This document shows, one piece after another, positions 13,441 to 24,400 of a stretch of DNA of 64,000 nt (the stretch's first letter is position 1; the number at the start of each line of letters is the position of its first letter). Below the pieces are notes generated by a model that saw only the letters and a list, made by a program, of their open reading frames with translations, had not been told where the DNA came from and ran no database searches. The stretch is taken from positions 1,817,845-1,881,844 of the forward strand of contig OZ026559.1 of NCBI GenBank assembly GCA_964020155.1. The letters are read 5' to 3'. Origin of the DNA: Chondrilla cf. caribensis. Lineage: Eukaryota; Porifera; Demospongiae; Chondrillida; Chondrillidae. The position numbers were made by a program, and so were the translations under genes.

Positions 13441-14640
13441 TTATGTACATACATTATCCTGTGTATTGTCCTCTAAATTCAAAATTTCCTGTCCACCCTT
13501 CTGTGTGGTACCATTGTTACTCCATCTCATGTTGTCCTCAATAGAGAGGTACCATTATACAAAACGTCATATCCTAGTCTCAAAGTGTCCTTAATGGACA
13601 GGTTCTGCCATATGCATACACAATCAAACACACACCCATGTACAATCTCGTACATAATTACAATCTCAATTCTGTTCTCAGCATGTTTTCCAATGGACAT
13701 GTAGACCGAATATTATTTTGGTATGTTGGAATGGTCAACATGTCACAGAGCCTGTCATATGGTGGTGAACTGTACTCACCTCATCACGTCCATGTACAAT
13801 AGTAGTCAATAGTATCATTCAGAGATGATTTTCATATATCGAATTAGTTGCTGTATTTACCAACAAGTGCATGTATGTAGCATTGTTTATTCCTATTATA
13901 TTCTAATAATTATTATTTTAATTTATTTTGATAATGTTTGTGTATTATTCAAAATTGGCATTAAGAGTAATTACAAAATATTGCTATGCAATGCAATTTC
14001 GAACTGAATTCAAACATCATATTCTCTATAGCTATATCACATTTGATACATAAAATTATGTGATGATCATTAATTATGGTGCATGTTTGATTTCAATGAA
14101 TCCTGGTGTGCATCAGGTGAGTAATTATACTAAAAATGGTTAATAATACCACTAATGCTATAATTATTAGTGACCATGCCAATTAATATTCATGAATTAT
14201 AGTTTAAAACAATAGTCTATTTATTATGCGCAGTGATTATTCCGAGAAATGAATTTTGCAAAATTACTCAATAGAATTAGTAAAATATATGGATTGCTAT
14301 TATAGAATTATACAATTTATAAAAATAAAATAATAATAATAATTGGAATCAATTGCAATGAAGACTATAATATTTTCAACACAACACACATTCAATAATT
14401 AGGTGCACCCGCCACCTTAATAATATAATAGCAATAGCTATAATCAATAAAAGGCTAATGATAATAATATATATTGTGTATTTTAACACAGGTACACTTC
14501 AAATAGCATCAATTTTATATTTGACTTAGTATTTTGTGAAAAGATCAAATTAGGTATAATATTATACATTCATTCTCAAATTCCTTCCCATAATATATTT
14601 GAAAATGCCAAGCATCTCTGAAAGTACCTCATATAACGGG
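13441..14640. other. AT-rich intergenic spacer of unit A
   Basis: The first 270 bp repeat elements also found at 35730-36000 and 56600-56880. From about 13800 the sequence is very AT-rich and aligns only loosely with 36120-36930 and 57000-57780. I see no gene or RNA. Confidence 0.5.
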
Positions 14641-14689
14641 CCAGGTGTGGAGGTGAGGAGTGCTTCATAATCTAGATCTGGACATCAGC

Positions 14690-15975
14690 TAGGTCTGGAA
14701 CAAATATCAGCTTGACATGTCCCCTCTGCCATGAGCTACCCAAGAAGGTAATTAGCATCTTATCCCTATTCTGTCCCATACATTGATAATATTAACCACC
14801 TCAGAATAAACACAGGGTCATAGGCAACGTTTGCATGGATGGGAAGTGTTTCAAAGTTTAGATCAATTTACCAGCTATGTGTGATAAAATATCAGCTTGC
14901 CACGCCCCTCTGCCGTGAGTTACGTACGCAATAAGATCATTAGCATTTTTATTCCTATTCTCTCCCATACATTGATAATAATTAACCACCTCAGAATAAA
15001 CCTAGGTTTACAGGCCACATATATGTAGATGGGAAGTGTTTCAATGCTTAGAGCAATTTACAAGCTGTGTGTAGAAAAAATATCAGCTTGACACACCCCC
15101 TCTGCCATGAGTTACGCAATAAGACAATTTACATTTTTATTCCTATTCTCTCCCATACAATGAATATTATTAACCACCTCAGAATAAACCTAGGTTTACA
15201 GACCACATATATGGAGATGGGAAGTGTTTCAAAGCTTAGAGCAATTTCCCAGCTGTGTGTAGAAAACATATCAGCTGGACACCCCCCCTCTGCCATGAGT
15301 TATGCAATAAGACAATTTACATTTTTATTCCTATTCTCTCCCATACATTGAATATTATTAACCACCTCAGAATGAACCTAGCTTCACAGGCCACATGCAT
15401 ATATGGAGATGGGAAGTGTTTCAATACTTAGAGCAATTTACCAGCTGTGTGTAGAAAAACTATCAGCTGGACACCCCCCTTTGCCATGAATTACGCAATA
15501 AGACAATTAGCATTTTTATTCCTATTCTCTCCCATACATTGAATATATTAACCACCTCAGAATCAACCTAGGTTTACAGGCCACATGTATGGAAATGGGA
15601 AGTGTTTCAAAGCTTAGACCAATTTACCAACTGTGTGTAGAACAAATATCATGACACACCCCCTCTGCCATGAGTTACATAATATAGACACTTAACATTT
15701 TTATTCCTATTCTCTCCCATACATTGATAATAATTAACCACCTCAGAATAAACCTAGGTTTACAGGCCACATATATGAAGATGGGAAGTGTTTCAAAGCT
15801 TAGACCAATTTACCTACTGTGTGTAGAAAAAATATCAGCTTGACACCCCCCCTCTGCCATGAGTTATGCAATAAGACAATTTCAATGTGCATTTGTATTC
15901 CTAATGTCTCCCATACATTGAATATATTAGCAACCTCAGAATTATTTTAACCTAGGTTTACAGGCTGCACGTTTT
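14690..15975. repeat. 188-bp satellite array of unit A, about 7-8 copies
   Basis: Tandem units of about 188 bp, marked by ATATCAGCTTGACACACCCC, CTCTGCCATGAGTTACGCAA and CCTAGGTTTACAGGCCACAT. Since 188 is not a multiple of 3, the short ORFs that recur in each unit are not a repeated protein. The edge units are the most diverged. Confidence 0.93.
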
Positions 15976-16258
15976 GGAGTGGGAAAATGATAACATATCA
16001 GCTTGACACACCTCCTCTGCAAATTGATATTCATGATAATTGCAGTAATTTAATGAGAAAATGATAATTACATATTGGAGGGCATGTGAAGAAATAATAT
16101 CAATAATATCATTATAAAGATGAATTGAAAATAATATCATTATAATAATACAAGGTTGGAGTAGTGAAATATTAAATAAATCACATTATATTACATATGT
16201 AAGTTATGTACAGAAATTTTGTATCATTATATCAGATGATTTATACGAAATTAGCTCT

Positions 16259-17660
16259 TTAAAACAGTCCAGCATCTTTCTTCAGTGAAGTCTTCTTCCA
16301 CAGGGGAAGTTTAGTAGAGTCCCATTTGCTCATTTTGAATACATTCTACATAATGAAACAAGGAAGCACAGAAGTACATTGAAATGTTGATTAGGATTGT
16401 AATGCAAACCTACTATAGTACTTGGAGAAAAGTTATAGACTAAGTTATGAATGATATAAATTTGATCTGTCATTAATAACACTGCACTTGGAATTTCCTG
16501 ATAAGGATTTACTGTAGAACCTTTTACAATTGCAACCACCTATGGGAACAATAATTATTTTACTGGTCTTAATTGTAAAGGTGATCCTTATTCTGATGTT
16601 AAAAGGGTATAGAGTAACACAGTACAGGAATTTGCGAGACCAAAAGATAGTGGTCCCATTTTGGAGGTGGTCTTGAGTTGATTCTACTGTAATATTTGAG
16701 ACTAAACAAAAATACAAGATTCCATTGATTACAATAATGCTCACAGTAGTTAGTAACCTCTCCATGGAAATGTATACAAGCAAACTTACAATAGCCACAC
16801 ACAATACAACAACAGCTTTGTGTACTTACGTTAAACTCTTCCTCACTCAAGTATAGCTCTCTAGTTTCTTAGTTTCTTAGGGTCAACTCCTTCAGGGAGT
16901 GGCTTCTTCTGTAGTTCTGCCAAGCTGTATTGGTCCGTGCTTAGCTTCTTCAGCTCCTCTGCAGCATCCAGGGAGTGGGGAGAACGGATCGTCACGTGCT
17001 GTTTGTTACACAAGGCAATGCTCGAGTCATGAGACCAGTAGGGGAAATGATTTGCAAATTTCTCGTGTTCATAGCCAGCCAAGACAATGTGTACTACAAT
17101 ACAACAACAGCTTTGTGTACTTACGTTAAACTCTTCCTCACTCAAGTAGCTCTCTAGCTTTCTCGGGTCAACTCCTTCAGGGAGTGGCTTCTTCTGTAGT
17201 TCTGCCAAGCTGTATTGGTACCTGCTTAGCTTAGTCAGTACCTCTGTGGTGTCTAGAGAGTGGAGCGAACAGATCAATACGTAGTAGGGAAGATCATTTG
17301 CAAATTTCTCATGTTCATAGCCAGCCAAGACGATGTGTACCTTGGGTTCTCGAATACGTTCACATGCTATGAGATAGCAAACACAACATACATTCTGAGA
17401 GAGGCTACAATGGGGGTATATGCATTACATCATTACATCACACCACTATGTACAGGTGTACTGGTTGATACAGTACATACACATGTAAAAGAACCTGGTA
17501 AGTGGTTCATAGGTATACACACATACGTATATGTACAAAATACATTCATATATACAATAAAATAATAATTGATATACTAACACTATATACACTATATACA
17601 CCCTTAATCATTGACACACACTTTGGCATAATTCAGGGCTGTCTGTAGTGCCAACCTCTT
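16259..17660 (-). pseudogene. Truncated supervillin-like 3' end (duplicated fragment)
   Basis: Copy of the gene at 61627-63772. Parts in minus-strand order: 17621-17660, the last part of the gelsolin-type exon with the rest deleted and the donor altered; 17125-17366, a headpiece exon with a 13-codon in-frame deletion but open; 16830-17094, a second headpiece exon copy with a short insertion giving a stop after DPKKLRN; 16259-16345, the last exon, still reading MSKWDSTKLPLWKKTSL and ending at GLF-stop. Two headpiece exons sit about 30 bp apart. No upstream gelsolin exons are present, so a working product is unlikely. Confidence 0.8.
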
Positions 17661-18414
17661 ATATTTCACAAAGGCACAGAACACAAATGATAGAGGAATA
17701 TACCATATACTTTACACAATGATAAGCTAAGGCTTACAAATCTGATTTGAGAGTTGAATGTATTCTTGGACACAGAATGCAAAAACATGAGCCCAGAAAG
17801 ACTGGATGTTCTGACCTGGCAGGAATTAGATGATATGGGAAGCTAATTAACCAATTTCATCAAGAACATCCTAAGCTGAAAATAAGCATAATAAACACAA
17901 TATTTTCAGCTTAGGTATACTTTGCAGTTCAGTCGTGTACGGGTTTCAAAATACTTTTGTAGCAGAGTTTTCTCATACATCTCATATTCGTACAGTATCA
18001 CAGTAAAACCTGCAGCCGAATCGTGCTGCGCTAGATGGTCATTGAAATCATAGATCATACAACCTGTGCAGAAATCAACCAGTCACAGTACGGCTGACTG
18101 AACACATCAATCGGCTATATAAGGAGAATCATCGGTGTTACTGACGTAGTGGGACCTCCGAAACGAGCCTAAGATGAACACATATTGGTATGCTACAAAA
18201 ATAAATCACGCAATAGCTACTTAGCTACTATGATAGAATGTTCAGGAGTTTTGAATTTGCAAGTTTGGAAATCGGTCAAGACTTGTACTGTCTCCTCTAT
18301 CGTCCAGGTTCCTGACTATCCCACGATTAACCAAATTAAACCGAAGGTCATTCTCCAACAGTTTCTTTCGCACCACGAACACAATGAAGTGCTCAACCCA
18401 TCGGATTGGTGAGT
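17661..18414. other. Unique spacer
   Basis: The first 100 bp match intron sequence of the supervillin-like gene near 63080; after about 17760 no similarity to other parts of the window is seen. A 75-codon plus-strand ORF at 18185 has no recognisable domain and is probably chance. Confidence 0.35.
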
Positions 18415-18931
18415 AAAGGTGCTCTTCGATTGGAATAAAGATCCCATGACGACATATGATGTAGAGAGCTCAATATCACGTGGTAATCCCTATTGACTCG
18501 ACCAACGCCCAGTTTTAACTTATTGATCCAAATCGATAAGAATCGTATTTTTAATCGAGGTGAGTCGAGTTATACACCATAAATTATCAGTCAAATTTGT
18601 CTCACTGGCTGTAATCTCTCTTCTAAAGGACAGCAAACTCCATGATATACGATTTTCCAGCGACCTATTTCTGATCTGTACCCGCGGCTTAACTACTGAG
18701 CAAGCGGTCAGCGTCATCACTGAGTTGTTAACGCCTTGAAAGGTAATTCTTAAGTTTCTTTAGCCCTTACATGACTTTACCGGGATCAGGTAAAGAGAAC
18801 GGACCCACTTGCCGTATTGATTAAAGACGTCGGCATGGCATCATACCCGCTCTATTGGGGTAGGAGTAGCTAGGGGTTAGGGTTGAACATTTGTTTATTT
18901 TCAATGAATTGCTATACATTTTCTCCTAAAG

Positions 18932-19029
18932 GACCCCGGTGAACTCCACCATATCCGAAGGTACAGCGATTTGTCCTGATCCCTACCCTGACTATAGCTA
19001 CCACTCATCGTTTTGAATATTTCTTCAAG
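18932..19029 (+). promoter_or_regulatory. Candidate noncoding first exon of gene B
   Basis: A block flanked by a TTCTCCTAAAG acceptor-like site and a GTAATT donor is well conserved with 41906-42001 upstream of gene C, while much of the surrounding sequence has diverged. It could splice to the acceptor TCTCATTATAG just before the start codon of gene B. It has no long reading frame, so it would be 5' UTR. Confidence 0.25.
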
Positions 19030-19769
19030 GTAATTTACTTATTCTGCTATGCATGAATGATCCTGCTGTGTAGTGCATGTATTATAGCCAACATTCGTTA
19101 TGATGACGATTTGTACTGTCGTCTACAATATTATTAAGTAAATAGCCTAAGGGATCATTATAATGAAAACATTTACTATTATACTAGATACTCTTTACTT
19201 CGCAAAAATAAGCTAAAACGAGTAAACCCCCATTTCTTGTTCAATACCCTGCCCAACTCCTGGGTTATATGAAGTCGAGGTTGGTGTTATTAGAATTGCA
19301 AATATCTTGTGCATACTTTAATGCTATAATTAGGGCAGGAAATCGGCTGTAATGTTGAAATTGATTAACAGTACACATTAATTGATTGATTTATTGATTA
19401 ATCACTGGAAATAATTGAGTGGGCGTAACCGGTAACCACACCCACATTGTACTGAGTAGTCATCCAATATAGATGTGAAGTGAAGTCCTTAGAGTCCTTT
19501 TCAGATACAAAATTGAACCCATGGAGTTAAAGGTTCTGGGTGATAAGGTGGGAGTGGCTGCCTCTTCTACTCACTTAATTACTTACTGAGATTAATCGAT
19601 TTGCTTATACTATTACCAATAATCAGATTTGAAATGAAAATCGATTGATTAGGTAATTAATCGTCCCAGCACTAGCTATAATATAAATTAAATGTTATGC
19701 TTACGCATGGGAAAGCATATTATGTGCATGTTATACAGGAGGTCACATGGAAAACAGGATAGGTACAGG

Positions 19770-20376
19770 TAGCGCTGGGCGGTATCAAAAAATATCAGTT
19801 TCGGTATATTGCCAACATTATACGACGGTATTACGGTATACCAAGTCTTAAGGTTATAGTTGGGCATTGAAATAACTGAATCCTTGATTTAATAATAATG
19901 AAATATATAAACATAAATAAATGAATAAATAATCTACTACTTTGTCGTCCTCGTTAACTCGGAGCACAAAGTACTTCCAAATATCAGATTAAGTATTCAT
20001 CTTATCGACAAGATGAAGTTCATTGCTTGGATCACCCATATCGCTCGTTCGCTGATCAAAATTTAAACTTGCAGCCGACGACGTCGCCATTTTGACAACC
20101 TTCTCTCATTCAGTCTAACAACGTATTACTCCGCACATGCACACTTTTCGTGCTCGTAATCATGGCTGTTGCAGCAATAGTTTCGAAGGATTCAGAACAC
20201 ATCATTTCAGGGCGAAATTTGATATCTCAGGAATATATTACTTAAAATACCGGTTAAACCTTAGAGAATACCGTGATATCACGATATCTCGGTATAGAAA
20301 AAAGTCAGCCGGTATCAAAACCGTGCACAAATAATACCGCGGTATTACTATATATTCGGTATACCGCCCAGCGCTA
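19770..20376. mobile_element. hAT-type MITE upstream of gene B
   Basis: A 607-bp element bounded by perfect 16-bp terminal inverted repeats TAGCGCTGGGCGGTAT / ATACCGCCCAGCGCTA. It is flanked by 8-bp direct repeats GGTACAGG (19762-19769) and GGCACAGG (20377-20384), which differ at one base. Unit C has the uninterrupted site near 42370. The TIR start and 8-bp target duplication are typical of hAT elements. No transposase is encoded; the internal 65-codon ORF is incidental. Confidence 0.88.
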
Positions 20377-21076
20377 GGCACAGGTGAAAAATTGCTAACA
20401 CAAAACCTTGCCTGGTTGATTGAGTTGCCCGTACCTATGGGGACCAGATATACGGAATTCTACTGTATGTAAAAATTTACATGTATATAAACAGAGTGTG
20501 TGTGATCAATTATTTAATAAGAAGCAAATTTGACATAATATGATGGAAATAACACAATTCAAAATAAGATAGTAAATATAGATGAAAGTGATATGTGCCA
20601 CTATCTACAAATCAGAGGTGACAGTGTTTGCACCCAAGCCTGCCTGGAAAGGGACAGCATTCCCTATGTTATTTATAATATAGATAATAATTTATGCATT
20701 GCAAATAAAATATTCACCATGATACTATTCCAACATTATTTATTCCAAAAATATCATAATTTGGGGATCCACTTATTTTTATTAATAAAGGTTTTATTTC
20801 AAGGGGGGATACATGCCCTGGGTGTCCCCCTGGTTCCTATGCTGTTTATGTTATTTAATTATTGTTATTTGTCCATTGTTAATGTAAAAATATATTTTTT
20901 TAAATTTAATTATTAATGATAATAATACATAATAAACATGAAAACCACGGATATAGCTCTCTAGCTCGAACATTTTAAACTGAAAAATAATAAATTTGAT
21001 TTAGCCCACAACCGTGGAGATAAAGTCTGCGAAAATTCTCGAAGTTATGCAACTGCGAAAGTTTAGTACTGCAAAG

Positions 21077-21164
21077 AATATTATTTTCAATTCAAATATG
21101 ATTTCTTCAACCTACATAAGAATATTATTTTCAATTCAAATATGATTTCTTCAACCTACATAAG
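21077..21164. repeat. 44-bp perfect tandem duplication
   Basis: Two identical 44-bp copies (21077-21120, 21121-21164) beginning AATATTATTTTCAATTCAAA, about 310 bp before the gene B start. I did not find this duplication in unit C. The rest of 20385-21473 is AT-rich and holds no gene. Confidence 0.93.
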
Positions 21165-21473
21165 AGAGGAAATTGAGCATGTCCTTTTATATAGTGATTC
21201 ACATGATTCAGATATATAATATCAAATAAATACAGAGTTTTACATTTAGGGACTGATCAATTGTAGGTTTCCAGTCTTAGATTATTTACACTTTATTATC
21301 AATTACACACTTATTAGTCCCATTTCAAACAAATCCAATCAGAATATATTTATTATTATGCATAGTATATTGACTTTATGGGATTAAAATAACAGATAAT
21401 AATTATGTGAAAAGTTTTTTTCTCATTATAGGACAAACATTCCCAGATGAGAGTTCTGATATAGTTCCCGACA

Positions 21474-24400
21474 ATGCAGTCTGTCAAGTCTGATCTCCAG
21501 TCTATATTTCATCAATATGATGACATACAGGAATTGTTCTTTCAAGGAGACGTCAGTTCTTTTGATATAAATGCACGTGACTCCCATGGAAAGACTCTTC
21601 TTCACCATGCTTGTGAGTATGGATTGACTGAGGGAGTGTCAATTCTACTAGCCAATGATGCCCAGGTGGATGTGTGTGATGAGGAGCATGGTAACATTCC
21701 TTCACACTATGCTTGTGAGAATGGTCACCTTGAGTGTGTACATCATCTAATGGCCCATAGTCCATTTAAAGATATGAAAAAGGTTTTGCAAATCTCTAAT
21801 AACGAGGGTATTATGCCTTCATCTATCAATTTGAAAACACATGGTGGTGGGACAATTCTACACATTGCTTGTGAGAAGGGTGATGTTTTCTTAATAAAGA
21901 AGTTGCTTGAAGCAGGTGCTGATCCCAATGTAATAGACATGTTTGGCTTCACACCACTCATGAGAACAATAACAAGTACTGGAACATCTGACACAGATAT
22001 ATCTTCAATTGTTACTGCTCTTTATAACAGTAGCAGTAATATAAATGCTGCATTTTTACCCGGCCTATTATGTAGCTCAAGAATGCACATGAGGGGTTCA
22101 ACGGCTTTACACATGGCTATTGCCGGAAAGATTTATCGTCCCATGTGTATACAAGCACTAATTGATAATGGAGCTGCACGAGATGTAACAGACACTTATG
22201 GTCGCACTCCTCTTCACATTGCTTGTATGTGGGGACACTACCGATTGATCAAACTACTAGCTCCTTCTCCAGAGTCTCTCTGCCTCAATGATAATGATGG
22301 CTGTACACCTTTATACTATGCCTGTAAGAACTCTCACTTTGAATGTATCAAAGAGTTTATGGTCCAGATTCCAGATGTAATTTGTAATTTGATAAAGATT
22401 TCCAATAAATATGGTGCCACACCTTTAACTGTACGAGTAGATAATGATGAAACAATCCTACATGTTGCTTGCAAGAATGGATATCTTCCTATAGTTAAGA
22501 AGTTTCTCGAAGCTGGTGCTGATCCCAATGTAACAGATGAATATGGTTTCACACCACTCATGAGGGCAGTAGTGAGCACTAGCAAGTCTGGTATTACCAC
22601 TGATGTTGTTTCTTCCATCATTACTGCTCTTTGTAATAGCAAATGCAGTGTAAATACATCATTTGTACCCTCAAAACCATTTGACTCAAAAATTCAGTAT
22701 TGTGAGGGTTCTACTGCCCTGCACATGGCTATTGATAAGTTGAAAGATAATCGATTGTGTGTACAGACATTAGTTGATAATGGTGCAGCACTGGATGCAA
22801 GAGATGTACATGGTCGTACTCCTCTTCACATTGCTAGTATTCATGGACACCACCATTTGATCAAACTAGTAGCTCCTTCTCCAGAGTCTTTCCACTTCAA
22901 AGATAATGATGGCTGTACACCTCTATACTATGCTTGCAAGTACTCTCACCTTGAATGTATCAGAAAGTTTATTGTCCAGATTCCAGATGTCATTGGTGAT
23001 CTAATGAAGGTTGCTAATAATGATGGTACTACACCTCTGTGTGTAAGAACAGGCAGTGGTGGAACAATCTTACATGTTGCCTGTGACAAAGGAGACATTA
23101 ATCTAGTAAAGAAGCTTCTGGAGGCTGGTGCTGATCCCAATGTAACAGATGTGTTTGGATTCACACCACTCATGAGTGTGGTAGTGAGTACTAGCAAGTC
23201 TGGTATTACCACTGATGTGGTTTATCCCATCATTACTGCTCTTTGTAATAGCAAATGCAGTGTAAATGCATCATTTGTACCCTCAAAACCATCTGACTCA
23301 AATATTCAGTATTGTGAGGGTTCTACTGCCCTGCACATGGCTATTGATATGTTGAAAGATAATCGATTGTGTGTACAGGCATTAGTTGATAATGGTGCAG
23401 CACTGGATGCAAGAGATGTACATGGTCGTACTTCTCTTCACATTGCTAGTATTCGGGGATACCACCATTTGATCGAACTACTAGCTCCTTCTCCAGAGTC
23501 TTTCCACTTCAAAGATAATGATGGCTGTACACCTCTACACTATGCCTTCAAGTACTCTCACCTTAAATGTATCAGAAAGTTTCTGGTCCAGATTCCAGAT
23601 GTCATTAGTGATTTAATGAAGGTTGCTAATAATGATGGTACTACACCTCTGTGTGTAAGAACAGGCAGTGGTGGAACAATCTTACATATTGTCTGTGAAA
23701 AGGGAGAGATTGACCTAGTACAGAAGCTTCTTGAGGCAGGTGCTGATCCAAATGTAACAGATGAGTTTGGATTCACACCACTCATGAGGGCAGTAGTTAG
23801 CACTAGCAAGTCTGATATTACCACTGATGTGGTTTTTTCCATCATTACTGCTCTTTGTAACAGCAAATGCAGTGTAAATGCATCATTTGTACCCTCAAAA
23901 CCATTTGACTCAAAAATTCAGTATTGTGAGGGTTCTACTGCCCTGCACATGGCTATTGATAAGTTGAAAGATGATCGATTGTGTGTACAGGCATTAGTTG
24001 ATAATGGTGCAGCACTGGATGCAAGAGATGTACATGGTCGTACTCCTCTTCACATTGCTAGTATTCATGGACACCACCATTTGATCAAACTACTAGCTCT
24101 TTCTCCAGAGTCTTTCCACTTCAAAGATAATGATGGCTGTACACCTCTATACTATGCCTTCAAGTACTCTCACCTTAAATGTATCAGAAAGTTTCTTGTC
24201 CAGGCTCCAGATGTCATTAGTGATTTAATGAAGGTTGCTAATAATGATGGTACTACACCTCTGTGTGTAAGAACAGGCAGTGGTGGAACAATCTTACATG
24301 TTGCCTGTCAAAAAGGAGATGAAACTCTAGTACAGAAGCTTCTTGAGGCAGGTGTTGATCCCAATGTAACAGATAAGTTTGATACTACACCTCTGTCTGT

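Noticed and set aside
14690..15975. Possible CRISPR-like array because of regular spacing
   Set aside because: Whole 188-bp units are repeated with no unique spacers, and the sequence is eukaryotic.
20137..20334. 65-codon ORF upstream of gene B
   Set aside because: It lies wholly inside the hAT MITE and runs into its inverted repeat region.
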